The notes beneath the pieces are model-generated. The model was not told the origin of the DNA, made no database searches, and worked only from the letters and a program-made list of their open reading frames with translations. Below are positions 26,309-34,947 of a DNA stretch of 64,000 bases, piece after piece. The stretch's first letter is position 1; the number at the start of each line of letters is the position of its first letter. The DNA comes from Acidobacteriota bacterium (GTDB taxonomy: Bacteria; Acidobacteriota; Thermoanaerobaculia; Multivoradales; Multivoraceae). Made by a program: the position numbers and the translations under genes. The stretch is taken from assembly GCA_026707545.1 (NCBI GenBank), contig JAPOWR010000001.1:620001-684000 (forward strand), read 5' to 3'.

Positions 26309-29300
26309 GGCGCCCCACCGCCGCCGGTCGCGTCGCCGCCGGCGCCGTCGAGGCGCACGAAGCGGAACGCGTCTGCGGCCACCACGTTGCCGCTCGTGTC
26401 GTCGCTCAGTTCGATTTCCACCATTCCCTGGGCGAGATCGAAGTCTCCCAGCACGGCCCAGCCGATGCCGGCCCCCTCGGCGTCGAAGTCGATCGGCCGG
26501 GAGCTGCCGGCATTGCGCAGTTCGAGATCGTAGCTGCCCAGGTTCAGCCCGAAGCTCACGTTGACCTGGGCGCCTCGGGCATCGTCGCGGGGCGGACCGT
26601 CGCCGCCGCCGATCCGAACCTCGCGGCGGATCTCGCCGCCGCCCGGGACGGGCGACAGGGAGGGTACGTGGATCTCGACCCGCCAGCGGCCTGGCGCGGG
26701 CAGTTCCGCCGCGTAGGTGACGCGGCGGTTGCCGTCACCCTTGGGGACGAGCGCGGTGGTCCGCCGGTAGCGTCCCCAGCTCAACGGCTGTTCGTACCTT
26801 GACCAAGTGCTTGGAATGCCGGAGAAGAGGTTGTAAACGGGCAGCCCCTGGTCGGTCTCTTCGGCTGGCGCGAAGAACCCGGCGATACCGCCCTGGAGCC
26901 GGATGCCGGACGCCTCCGTTTCGTCCGTCTCGACCGAGAAACCAGGATCCAGATCGTCGACGACGATCGTGTACGCGCCGTCGTCGAGGAAGGCCGGCAG
27001 CCAGTCCGCGGGCCGCGTGCCGCGCAGCGGTTGGGCGTCCGAGATCGTCTCGTTGTCGACGCGTGGCAGCTCGACGGGGAACTCGCGCCGGTTCAGGGAC
27101 AGGTACGGCGATGCGAGCATCGTCCCGGGCGGCCGGGATGTGACGAGGCCGAATTCGACGCTGGTGTGCCCGGGGATCAGGACCGGCTCGCTCGAGTCCC
27201 AGCGCGCGCCGCCCTGTCCGCGCACGGCGTAGCGGAGCCGGAACAGACCGGGCGCTGCCTCGCCGTTCCGGACGAACAGCCGGGTCTGGTACTGGGGAGT
27301 TCCCTGGTCATCGTCGGGCAGGCGCTCGAGTTCGGCAGGTGAGACGATGAAACCCGGCAGATCGGTCTGGTGCAGGAAGTCGCCCACCAGGCCGGCCAGG
27401 TCCACGCCCGCCTCCTGAGCGGCGCGGTCGAGATCGGCCGCCGTGAAGGTCGCCCCTCGATGGTCGCGGAGGAGGTTGGCGATCATGGCGGCGGCTCGCT
27501 CCCGGCCGGCGCCGTCGAGAATCGCGGTCGCCAGGGCGGAGGTCTTCAGATAGAGCGCGTTCACGGCTCGCTTCGGATCCTCCTCGACGTCCATGTCGGT
27601 CAGGGAGCTGCCCAGCACCGCGTCCCACACGCCGGGCCGGTCCGTGATGCTCCTGACGATGCCGCTGGCCATCGAGCCGCCGCCGCCCGCGAACTGGCCC
27701 GAGAAGCCGTTCGACATCACGCGGGCAATCGTCCAGCCGAACTCGCGGTCGAACAGATGGGCCGAGAAGTACGTCTCGCCGCCGTTTATGAGCCGGTTGA
27801 CGAGGTTGTGGCAGAGCGCTTCGATCGCCAGGGCCTCCGGACCGCGGGCGCCGGTCTGGTAGAGGAACAGATTGCGGATGCCGCCCGCCTCCACGTTGCC
27901 GCCGGAGTAGTCGTTGCGGAAGAACTGCTGCAACCCGTACGCCTTGGCCCGGGCGAGGCCGCCCTCCTGGTCTTCGTACCGTTCCGGGTTGCGGAACCGG
28001 AACTCGAAGCGGGAGGTCGGCAGACTCCCCTCGCTGACGAGCAGCATGCCGGGCGGCGCCCGCTCGGTGTCCATGCGCCAGCCGCCGCCGTAGGCGCGCA
28101 GCGTCCACGGGACTTCCACCAGGGTTAGTTGCCGGTAGGGATACGGCATGCCCAGTTCGCGGGCCGTGGTGAAGCGCTCGGCGGCTGCCGTTTCGATCTC
28201 CTCCCGGGCGTCGGCGAAGAAGTCCAGGTTCCGCAGGTGGGCGGGGTGGAAGAGGACTTCGACCTCGACGCCTTCCACTTCCGTCGTCCGGCGATCGAAC
28301 CTGCCGGCGACCAGTACGACTTCGGGCACCGGACCTGTCGGCGCGAAGCGCTGCCCGTCGCCGGTCGGCGCCGCCTTTCCCGGCCCCGCGACCGTCCAGC
28401 CTGAGGGCGTTCGTACGCTCAGGTCGAGTTCGAAGAAGTCCCGGGGACGCTGACGCGGGTCTTCGGCGCCGACCGATGCCCCGGGGCGGGGAAGCCACGC
28501 GATAGAGGAGGGGAGGGCGACGTAGTTGCGCTCGACGAAGCCGTTCAGGTTGCCCAGAATGACGATCTGGGCGTCCTGCCACTCGACGGTGTTGAAGTCG
28601 ACTGCCGAGTCGAGGTAGGCGAAGCGGAGATCGGGCCGGCCGTGGGCGCGCACCCGAACACCGGTTGCCTGACCCGACGGCGGCGTCGACCCGAGGTCGA
28701 TGTCGAGGAGACCGTTGTCGTGGCTGAAGGGAAGCGCCGCGCCGGTCGCGTCCCAGACGCCGTCCACGTCGAGGCCCGGATTCAGGCTGAACGTAGCCGT
28801 GGAGCCGTCTTCGGCCAGGAAGTGGACTTCGAGGTCGAGGGTTGTACGGCCGCCACGCTCGAGGTCGAGCGAGCCGCGGATCGCCTGCAGATCGACTACC
28901 GGATCTCCTCGACGCTGCTCATGGGCGGCACGCCAGGTATCCCGTTCGGCGAGCTGATTCGAGCTCCACGTGATCGTCGCGACGATGAGCGCGGCTCCGG
29001 CCAGCAGGCCGGCGCCGCCGGTGAGGCCCCACACCTGCCGCTTCGTGTCGTCGAGACGAGGATGCACCGCGACGGCGACTCCCAGCAGGCCCACGGCCAG
29101 CAGGGCGAAGCTGCTCCGGTTCATCAGAGTGAGGCCGGTCCAGATCTGGGGCGCCACGTCCGAGATGCTGCTGACGAAGCCGCCGTTCAGAGCCACCGAC
29201 GGCAGGATGTGGACCGGCACGCGGAAGCTCAGGTAGGTGCTTCCGGCCGCCAGGCCGATTCCCGCCAGGGCGGCGATCAGACGGTTGTTGCTGACCAGGG

Positions 29301-29835
29301 ACACGACCTGGACGAAGGCGACGTAGACGGCGAGGGCGGGCAACGCCTCGAGCAGGAGATAGGCCCACACGGAACCCCAGACCGCCGGTTCGCCGAAGTA
29401 CCACCCGAACGTGATCCCGGCGTGTCCGATCGACTGGATGATGACCATGGCGACGATCGCAACGCCCCAGACCATGAACAGGGCGCCGAGGAAGCGCCCC
29501 AGGACGAGTTCGGCGTTCGAGTAGGGGCGGCTGTCGAGCACTTCGATCACGCGGTCGCGGCGGTCGCGGGCACGCAGGTCGAAGGCGAGGAAGACGACAC
29601 CCAGACCGAGAATCATCGTCTGCCACAGGGCCGTCTGACTGAGCAGGAACTTGGGGCTCATTGCGCCCATGGTTGCCGAGAAACCGGAGAACAGTCCGTG
29701 GAAGACCCAGAAGTAGCCGTACTGGAACAGGCACAGGACGAGGGCGACGGCGGCGAACAACCAGAAGCGGAACAGCCGGCGGATCGTCCGCATCTCCGCC
29801 CGGGCGAGCGACCAGACGTTGGAAAACGAGATCAC
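26305..29835 (-). CDS. ABC-2 permease fused to a degenerate M1 peptidase domain and a C-terminal beta domain
   Basis: 1176 residues from GTG at 29835, overlapping the ATPase stop as GTGA. Residues 1 to about 285 contain at least six membrane segments of ABC-2 permease type (start RAEMRTIRRLFRFWLF; VIEVLDSRPYSNAELVLGRF loop). Residues about 300-870 resemble an M1 aminopeptidase: PYPYRQLTLVEVP, and GGIRNLF where GAMEN-type motifs sit. At the expected zinc site, HNLVN (676-680) replaces HExxH, losing the catalytic Glu and one His. A C-terminal part (about 960-1165; GDGNRRVTYAAELPAPGRW) is like golvesin or xanthan-lyase C-terminal beta domains. It is probably a pseudo-peptidase that binds substrate outside the membrane for the ABC transporter. 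Confidence 0.82.
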   Translation of the reverse strand: MISFSNVWSLARAEMRTIRRLFRFWLFAAVALVLCLFQYGYFWVFHGLFSGFSATMGAMSPKFLLSQTALWQTMILGLGVVFLAFDLRARDRRDRVIEVLDSRPYSNAELVLGRFLGALFMVWGVAIVAMVIIQSIGHAGITFGWYFGEPAVWGSVWAYLLLEALPALAVYVAFVQVVSLVSNNRLIAALAGIGLAAGSTYLSFRVPVHILPSVALNGGFVSSISDVAPQIWTGLTLMNRSSFALLAVGLLGVAVAVHPRLDDTKRQVWGLTGGAGLLAGAALIVATITWSSNQLAERDTWRAAHEQRRGDPVVDLQAIRGSLDLERGGRTTLDLEVHFLAEDGSTATFSLNPGLDVDGVWDATGAALPFSHDNGLLDIDLGSTPPSGQATGVRVRAHGRPDLRFAYLDSAVDFNTVEWQDAQIVILGNLNGFVERNYVALPSSIAWLPRPGASVGAEDPRQRPRDFFELDLSVRTPSGWTVAGPGKAAPTGDGQRFAPTGPVPEVVLVAGRFDRRTTEVEGVEVEVLFHPAHLRNLDFFADAREEIETAAAERFTTARELGMPYPYRQLTLVEVPWTLRAYGGGWRMDTERAPPGMLLVSEGSLPTSRFEFRFRNPERYEDQEGGLARAKAYGLQQFFRNDYSGGNVEAGGIRNLFLYQTGARGPEALAIEALCHNLVNRLINGGETYFSAHLFDREFGWTIARVMSNGFSGQFAGGGGSMASGIVRSITDRPGVWDAVLGSSLTDMDVEEDPKRAVNALYLKTSALATAILDGAGRERAAAMIANLLRDHRGATFTAADLDRAAQEAGVDLAGLVGDFLHQTDLPGFIVSPAELERLPDDDQGTPQYQTRLFVRNGEAAPGLFRLRYAVRGQGGARWDSSEPVLIPGHTSVEFGLVTSRPPGTMLASPYLSLNRREFPVELPRVDNETISDAQPLRGTRPADWLPAFLDDGAYTIVVDDLDPGFSVETDETEASGIRLQGGIAGFFAPAEETDQGLPVYNLFSGIPSTWSRYEQPLSWGRYRRTTALVPKGDGNRRVTYAAELPAPGRWRVEIHVPSLSPVPGGGEIRREVRIGGGDGPPRDDARGAQVNVSFGLNLGSYDLELRNAGSSRPIDFDAEGAGIGWAVLGDFDLAQGMVEIELSDDTSGNVVAADAFRFVRLDGAGGDATGGGGAP

Positions 29836-30818
29836 GGGTGCGCCTCCTCTCCTGAACCCTCCGCGCTCAGGGCCGCTCCAGCGACTTCGGCTTCGTCGTG
29901 CTGTCCGAAGTGCTCGTCGCTCACGAGGGCCTCGGCGCGGCCGCGCGCGACCATGAACGCGAGGTAGCCCTCCTCGAGCGTCGGCGAGGCGGCGATCCGG
30001 GCGCCTGCCGGTACGCCGCCCGGCGCGGCGACCGCGCGGTAGGTCGTCTCGCTCGCACCGGATGTGCGCGAGACGATCTCGAAGTCGCCTTCCGGCTGCG
30101 GTGCGGACATCGGGAGGGTAAGTTCGAAGACCTGGCCCGCGGCGCGCTCCAGAAGTTGCGTCGGCGAACCGCGGAAGACGATCTTGCCGCCGTCGAGCAG
30201 CGCCAGGTCGTTGCAGCCGGTGCCCAGGTCGGCGACGATGTGGGTGGAGAGGATGATCGTCCGTTCGCGCCCGAGGGTCGCCATCAACTGGCGGAAGCGG
30301 AGCCGCTCTTCCGGATCCAGGCCGACCGTGGGTTCGTCGACGACGAGCAGGCGGGGCTGGTGGATCAGGGCCTGCGCGATGCCGAGGCGGCGCCTCATGC
30401 CGCCGGAGAGCTTCTTCACCTTGCGGTGGGCGACGTCGCCAAGGCCGACATTGTCGAGCACCGTGTCGACGCGATCGCGCCGCGCGGCGCGATCCTCGAG
30501 ACCGGAGAGATCGGCCAGGGTGTCCAGGACCTCCTCGACGCGGTGCAGCCGCCAGGCGCCGAACTCCTGCGGCAGGTAGCCCAGGTGGGCGCGGACGGCA
30601 CGACGCTCCTTGACCGCGTCATGGCCGAAGACGGTCACGGCGCCGGCGGACGGCTTGAGCAGGGTGCAGACGATCCTCATCAGCGTGCTCTTGCCGGCCC
30701 CGTTGGGGCCCAGCAGACCGAACAGTCCCGCGCCGATCGATAGATCGACCCCGTCGAGGGCGACCGTGCCGCCCTTGTAGACATGCCGAAGACCCTGCAC
30801 GTCGACAGTCGTGCTCAC
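29832..30818 (-). CDS. ABC transporter ATP-binding protein
   Basis: 328 residues from GTG at 30818; AGGAGGT about nine bases upstream supports it. Walker A is GLLGPNGAGKST, signature LSGGMRRRLGIAQAL, Walker B LLVVDEPTVGLDPEE, switch His in ILSTHIVADL. The C-terminal extension contains SPTLEEGYLAFMVARGR, a motif that also ends the ATPase of the RND-ABC fusion (EPTLEDGYLWLARAARG), so the two ATPases are related beyond the core domain. It should pair with the permease/M1-like fusion encoded directly downstream. It is the first gene of the long locus, transcribed from the divergent promoter region near 30840. Confidence 0.93.
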   Translation of the reverse strand: MSTTVDVQGLRHVYKGGTVALDGVDLSIGAGLFGLLGPNGAGKSTLMRIVCTLLKPSAGAVTVFGHDAVKERRAVRAHLGYLPQEFGAWRLHRVEEVLDTLADLSGLEDRAARRDRVDTVLDNVGLGDVAHRKVKKLSGGMRRRLGIAQALIHQPRLLVVDEPTVGLDPEERLRFRQLMATLGRERTIILSTHIVADLGTGCNDLALLDGGKIVFRGSPTQLLERAAGQVFELTLPMSAPQPEGDFEIVSRTSGASETTYRAVAAPGGVPAGARIAASPTLEEGYLAFMVARGRAEALVSDEHFGQHDEAEVAGAALSAEGSGEEAHP

Positions 30819-30838
30819 GATGCTCTACCTCCTCGCTG

Positions 30839-30974
30839 TCTATACGGTTGTCGGCGGGGCTTGGTTTACGCCTGCGTATTGGTTGTCTCGTCGTTTCGTC
30901 GCGCCTACGCTACCCGTAGCCAGTTCAGCGAAACCCGATCGGGTTCTCCGGCGTAAACTGAGTAGTCGTATAGT
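30839..30974. promoter_or_regulatory. Divergent promoter region with outward-facing repeated elements
   Basis: The 222-base gap between the ABC ATPase (minus) and the cytochrome/monooxygenase gene (plus) holds an inverted pair: GTATAG on the minus strand (30840-30845) and on the plus strand (30968-30973), and GGCGTAAAC on the minus strand (30864-30872) and on the plus strand (30950-30958). GTATAG fits a -10-like box facing each gene. GGCGTAAAC may be a shared activator or sigma site. Spacing between the two elements differs (18 and 9 bases), so the promoter reading is tentative. No gene was found in the gap. Confidence 0.35.
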
Positions 30975-31040
30975 ATGTCGCGCAGAGCGGGAGCACTGCG
31001 CCCGTCAACCTTGTTGGACACCATCTCACGGAGACCTCGA

Positions 31041-32519
31041 ATGACCCGTCCCCAGATCTCGTCCGTGACCCGGCTGATCGCCCTCGCCGCCCTTGCTTCG
31101 CTGGCGCTTTCCGGCGCCGCATCGGCGGCCGCGGTCGACCCAGAGCCGGCCACCTTCTACCGCGACGTAGTGCCCGTGCTGCAGCAGGAATGCCAGGTGT
31201 GCCACCGTCCGAACGGCGCCAACCTCGGCGGCATGGTCGCGCCGATGGCGCTGACGACCTACGAAGAGACGCGGCCCTGGGCCCGCTCGATTGCCCGCCA
31301 GGTCGCTTCGCGCGCGATGCCTCCGTGGGACGCCGCGCCGGAGCACAACGGCGTCTTCGCGAACGAGCGCACGTTGACCCAGGAACAGATCGACCTGCTG
31401 GTGAACTGGGCCGAGTCCGGCGCTCCCGCCGGGAATCCCGCGGACGCGCCGGAACCGGTCGAGTGGCCGAGCAGCGACGGCTGGCTGATCGGCGAGCCGG
31501 ACCTGGTCCTCCAGTTCGACGAGCCCTACTTCGTCGAGGACGACGTCGAGGATCTCTACATCTACTTCCAGACGACCGTCACCGAGGAGATGATTCCCGA
31601 GGATCGGTACGTCAAGGCGATCGAGTTCCGGCCCGGCAGCCCGGCGGTTCACCACATCATCGTTCCCGGCCTGGGCGGCATCGCCCCGGGGAACGACCCG
31701 GTGATCCACGAGGACGGCATGGCGGACGTGCTGAAGGCGGGCCGCAACCTGCGGTGGCAGATGCACTACCACAAGGAGCCGGGCCCCGGCACCGGCTCCT
31801 GGGACCAGTCCTCGGTCGCGCTCAAGTTCTACGACAAGGACGAGGAAGTGAAGTACGAGGTCTTCAACGCGGACCTTGGCAAGTACGACTTCGTGGTTCC
31901 GCCCGGCGACTCGGACTATACGATCCAGACCGAGTGGACCTTCCCCTCGGACTCGGAGATCGTCGGTTACCTGCCGCACATGCACCTTCGCGGCAAGGCG
32001 GCGAAGTATGAGGCGTACTACCCGGACGGCAGCCACGAGGTCCTGCTCGACGTGCCGAACTACGACTTCAACTGGCAGACCACCTACAAGTACAAGGACC
32101 GCAAGAAGGTTGCCGCCGGCACCCGCGTGGTCCTGACCACGGTGTTCGACAACTCCGAGGACAACCCGGCGAACCCGGACCCGACCGCGGCCGTGCGTTG
32201 GGGCGAGCCGACGACGGATGAGATGAGCTTCGGCTTCATGTCCTACATCAACGAGGAGAACAAGGGCCGCGGCGCCTTCCAGGGTGGTGGCCAGGGCATC
32301 GATGTGACGGCCATCGTCGCGCTTTCCGATGACAGCCGCGACGGCAAGATGCAGCTCGAAGAGGCTCCCGGCGGGATCAAGCAGTACTTCGAGATGATGG
32401 ACCAGAACAAGGACGGCGCCGTCGACATGGAGGAGGCGAAGGCCGCCAACGCCTTCCTCGAGCAGATGGCCGAGCAGCGGGAGAAGGCCGCGGCTGCCGG
32501 AGCCGCCGGCGGCGAGTAG
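31041..32519 (+). CDS. Secreted cytochrome c / copper monooxygenase-like / EF-hand mosaic protein
   Basis: 492 residues from the ATG at 31041, preceded by GGAG; an upstream in-frame start at 30975 would displace the signal peptide. After the signal, heme motif CQVCH (51-55) begins a c-type cytochrome domain (about 35-140). A region like the C-terminal domain of copper type II ascorbate-dependent monooxygenases follows, with His-rich motifs VHHIIVPG (about 202), MHYH (about 240) and PHMHLRGK (about 313). Two calcium-binding EF-hand-like loops lie near the end (DDSRDGKMQLEE, DQNKDGAVDMEE). A periplasmic or extracellular redox enzyme binding heme, copper and calcium is likely; the substrate is unknown. 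Confidence 0.78.
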   Translation: MTRPQISSVTRLIALAALASLALSGAASAAAVDPEPATFYRDVVPVLQQECQVCHRPNGANLGGMVAPMALTTYEETRPWARSIARQVASRAMPPWDAAPEHNGVFANERTLTQEQIDLLVNWAESGAPAGNPADAPEPVEWPSSDGWLIGEPDLVLQFDEPYFVEDDVEDLYIYFQTTVTEEMIPEDRYVKAIEFRPGSPAVHHIIVPGLGGIAPGNDPVIHEDGMADVLKAGRNLRWQMHYHKEPGPGTGSWDQSSVALKFYDKDEEVKYEVFNADLGKYDFVVPPGDSDYTIQTEWTFPSDSEIVGYLPHMHLRGKAAKYEAYYPDGSHEVLLDVPNYDFNWQTTYKYKDRKKVAAGTRVVLTTVFDNSEDNPANPDPTAAVRWGEPTTDEMSFGFMSYINEENKGRGAFQGGGQGIDVTAIVALSDDSRDGKMQLEEAPGGIKQYFEMMDQNKDGAVDMEEAKAANAFLEQMAEQREKAAAAGAAGGE

Positions 32520-32540
32520 CCCAAGGCAGTTCGCCTAGTT

Positions 32541-32577
32541 TGAACCGCCGGCGCGCCGCAAGGCCGCCGGCGGTTCA
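32541..32577. terminator. 13-bp stem-loop between convergent genes
   Basis: TGAACCGCCGGCG (32541-32553) pairs perfectly with CGCCGGCGGTTCA (32565-32577), with an 11-base loop. It sits between the stop codons of the converging cytochrome/monooxygenase and racemase genes and can serve both strands. There is no strong T-run, as is common in GC-rich genomes. Confidence 0.6.
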
Positions 32578-32589
32578 GCGTGTGGGGGC

Positions 32590-33357
32590 TCAGAGGTCGT
32601 ATGCGTGCTCGATCGCGGCCGTTGCCAGCAGCGCCGCCGGATCGAGCAACGGCCTTCCCGCAACCTCCGTCCCCTCAAGCGCCAACGGAATCTCCGTACA
32701 TCCCGCGATCAGCACATCGGCGCCGCCCTCCTCGACCAACCGCCCGGCCGCCTCCGCCAGAAGCGCCCGCGCTCCCCCCGACCCGCCGTCCGTCTTGATC
32801 CCGCCTCCCTGGTGCCGCCCGTCGACGAAGGGCCCGTAGATCGGCTCCATCACGTTTCTCCGCTGCAGCGTCTCACCGCCCTCCAGGTCGAACGGGCTCA
32901 CGGGCCGCAGTCCCCTTGCCTCCAGCGGGTCGTGATAGAGCCGTGATCGCAACGTCCCGGATGTAGCGAGCAGCCCCACTGAACCGCCCGGCGCGATACG
33001 CGCCGCTTCGTCGGCCGTCACCTCGATGAGACTCACGATCGGCAGCGGGCTCTCCTCGCGCAATCGCTCGAGGAACAGGTGCGCCGTGTTGCAGGCGACG
33101 ACCGCGAAGTCGGCACCGGCGCCCCGCAGCCGCTCCAGACTTTGACTCAGCGACGGCGTCGGGTCCTCCGCCTCACCGAAGAACGCCTCCGTCCGGTCCG
33201 GCGTCTGCGGGATGCTCGACAGCACCCACTGCGGAAAGTCCTGGTCGCGTCGAGCGCCGATCAGTTCGCTCGCCGCGTCCAGGAGCTTCCGCTCGAAGTC
33301 GACATGCGCGAACGGCCCCAGGCCGCCGACGATCCCGATCAGCCGCTCCTGCCGCAT
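32590..33357 (-). CDS. Aspartate/glutamate racemase family protein
   Basis: 255 residues from the ATG at 33357 (MRQERLIGIVGGLGPFAH); a longer open frame upstream is antisense to the sulfatase end and has no similarity. The two catalytic cysteines of the family are present in VVACNTAHLFL and IAGCTEIPLAL, and the GGLGP start is typical. The family racemises Asp, Glu or related amino acids by a cofactor-independent two-base mechanism; which one cannot be told. It follows the sulfatase gene by 28 bases on the same strand and is probably cotranscribed. Confidence 0.88.
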   Translation of the reverse strand: MRQERLIGIVGGLGPFAHVDFERKLLDAASELIGARRDQDFPQWVLSSIPQTPDRTEAFFGEAEDPTPSLSQSLERLRGAGADFAVVACNTAHLFLERLREESPLPIVSLIEVTADEAARIAPGGSVGLLATSGTLRSRLYHDPLEARGLRPVSPFDLEGGETLQRRNVMEPIYGPFVDGRHQGGGIKTDGGSGGARALLAEAAGRLVEEGGADVLIAGCTEIPLALEGTEVAGRPLLDPAALLATAAIEHAYDL

Positions 33358-33385
33358 GCGGATTGCCGGCCAGGCCTCTGCTGAC

Positions 33386-34906
33386 TCAGGGCTGATCTGC
33401 TGGCGGGGGCCGCAGCGCTCCCGGCCGTTGACGCGGCAGATTCGGGTGGCGCGGCGCTCCGCCGAGGTACGGATACTCGTCGAAGGCGTCGCCGCCGCCC
33501 GTGGCCCGTGGATCACCGGTCGCCCGCAGTCGCTCCATCAGCCGGTCGCCCAACTCGTCCCGGATCGCCTCGTAGTCCGGATCGCCGGCCACGTTGACCT
33601 GCTGGTCCGGGTCGCTCCGCAGGTCGTAGAGCTCGAGCGCCGGACGCTTGCCGAACGCCAGCTCGTACAGCCGGCGATGCTCGGCGTCGCGGTCCCGCTG
33701 CTCGATCATGTACGTCTTCGTGGGCCCGTTGTCCGTGTCGGCGTACCAGGCGCCGGGATAGGCAGCCAAGTCCTGATTTGGCGTGCCGTTGGGCCATCGG
33801 TCGGGCCGGAAGTTGCGGATGTAGAGGAAGTCGTGCGTACGGATGGCGCGGCCGGGATAGCCGCCCACGTCGGGCGCTTCCTGTGCCGGTACGTGCCGCT
33901 CCTTGCCGGTCAGCACGAAGTCGCGTCCGTCGGCCGCGACCACCGCCTCGACCGCGGCCTCGTCGTGGCCGGCTTCAATCAGTGCAAGCAGGCTGCGCCC
34001 GGTCATCGCCTCGGGCCGCGGCAGGCCCGCGGCTTCCAGGAACGTCGGCGCCAGGTCCGTCAGGCTGACGAACGCGTCGATCTCCACTCCAGCCGCGAGT
34101 CGTTCGGGCCAGCGGATCGCCAGCGGCACTCGCGACCCGCAGTCGTAGAGGTTGCTCTTGCAGCGCGGGAAGGGCATCCCGTGGTCGCTCGTCATGACGA
34201 CGATCGTGGTCTCGGCGAGGCCCTGTTCGTCGAGCAGCCTCAGCGCGTCGCCGACCAGGGCGTCGAACCGCTGCACCTCCCAGTGGTAGTCCGCCACGTC
34301 GCCGCGGGTGTCCGGGTGATCGGGAAAGGCGGCGGGAAGCTGAATCGCGTCCAGGTCCATGCCGCTCTCTGCGCCTGACCCGGGCCGAAACGGTCGATGC
34401 GGATCGGACGTGCCGAGCCAGAACGCGAACGGCTGGGCTTCCCCCAGCCCGGCGAGGAACGACTCGAAGCTCTCGAACCGCCTCCCGGCGAGTTCCCGGC
34501 CCTCCGTTTCGGTGCGGCCCGGTCCCCATGCCTTGCCGGTCGAGCCCGTGCGGTAGCCGGCCGCCTTGAGCAGCTCCTGGTACGTCTCGAATCGGTCGGG
34601 GAAGACACTCCAGAGATTCGCGGCCCCTTCGAGCCGCCAGTGCCACTGCCCGGTGAGAATCGCTCCGCGCGACGGCGTGCAGGAGGGCGAGGAGACGTAG
34701 GCGTGGTGGGCCAGGGCGCCCTCGCTCGCAATGCGATCGAAGGTCGGCGTCTTGACGACGGGGTCGCCGTAGGCGGAAGCGTGCGGGAATCCCCAGTCGT
34801 CGGCGATCGCGAACAGGACGTTCGGGGCGTCGTGCTGAGCCGTGGCGGCGGTGCCGGTGGCGAGGAGGCAGGCGGCGAGCAGGTTGAACGGTCGAAGCAC
34901 CGCCAT
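33386..34906 (-). CDS. Secreted sulfatase
   Basis: 506 residues with a signal peptide ending near TATAQ. NVLFAIADDWG gives the metal Asp pair (36-37). The formylglycine motif CTPSR starts at Cys76, so maturation by a formylglycine-generating enzyme encoded elsewhere is expected. Further family blocks are TGKAWGPGR, LGTSDPHRPF, TIVVMTSDHGMPFPR and LYDLRSDPDQQVN. The enzyme hydrolyses a sulfate ester of unknown origin, plausibly a polysaccharide or aromatic sulfate. The racemase gene follows on the same strand. A 41-base divergent gap separates it from the NTF2-like gene. Confidence 0.92.
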   Translation of the reverse strand: MAVLRPFNLLAACLLATGTAATAQHDAPNVLFAIADDWGFPHASAYGDPVVKTPTFDRIASEGALAHHAYVSSPSCTPSRGAILTGQWHWRLEGAANLWSVFPDRFETYQELLKAAGYRTGSTGKAWGPGRTETEGRELAGRRFESFESFLAGLGEAQPFAFWLGTSDPHRPFRPGSGAESGMDLDAIQLPAAFPDHPDTRGDVADYHWEVQRFDALVGDALRLLDEQGLAETTIVVMTSDHGMPFPRCKSNLYDCGSRVPLAIRWPERLAAGVEIDAFVSLTDLAPTFLEAAGLPRPEAMTGRSLLALIEAGHDEAAVEAVVAADGRDFVLTGKERHVPAQEAPDVGGYPGRAIRTHDFLYIRNFRPDRWPNGTPNQDLAAYPGAWYADTDNGPTKTYMIEQRDRDAEHRRLYELAFGKRPALELYDLRSDPDQQVNVAGDPDYEAIRDELGDRLMERLRATGDPRATGGGDAFDEYPYLGGAPRHPNLPRQRPGALRPPPADQP

Positions 34907-34947
34907 CGATCCTAGCGGGCGCTACGGCGGGCTAGAGTCGTTCGACG

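Noticed and set aside
30811..31044. A 77-codon plus-strand frame with a hydrophobic start in the divergent promoter region.
   Set aside because: It begins inside the ABC ATPase gene, overlaps the promoter elements and the next gene's start, and turns into an Arg/Cys-rich tail without likeness to a protein.
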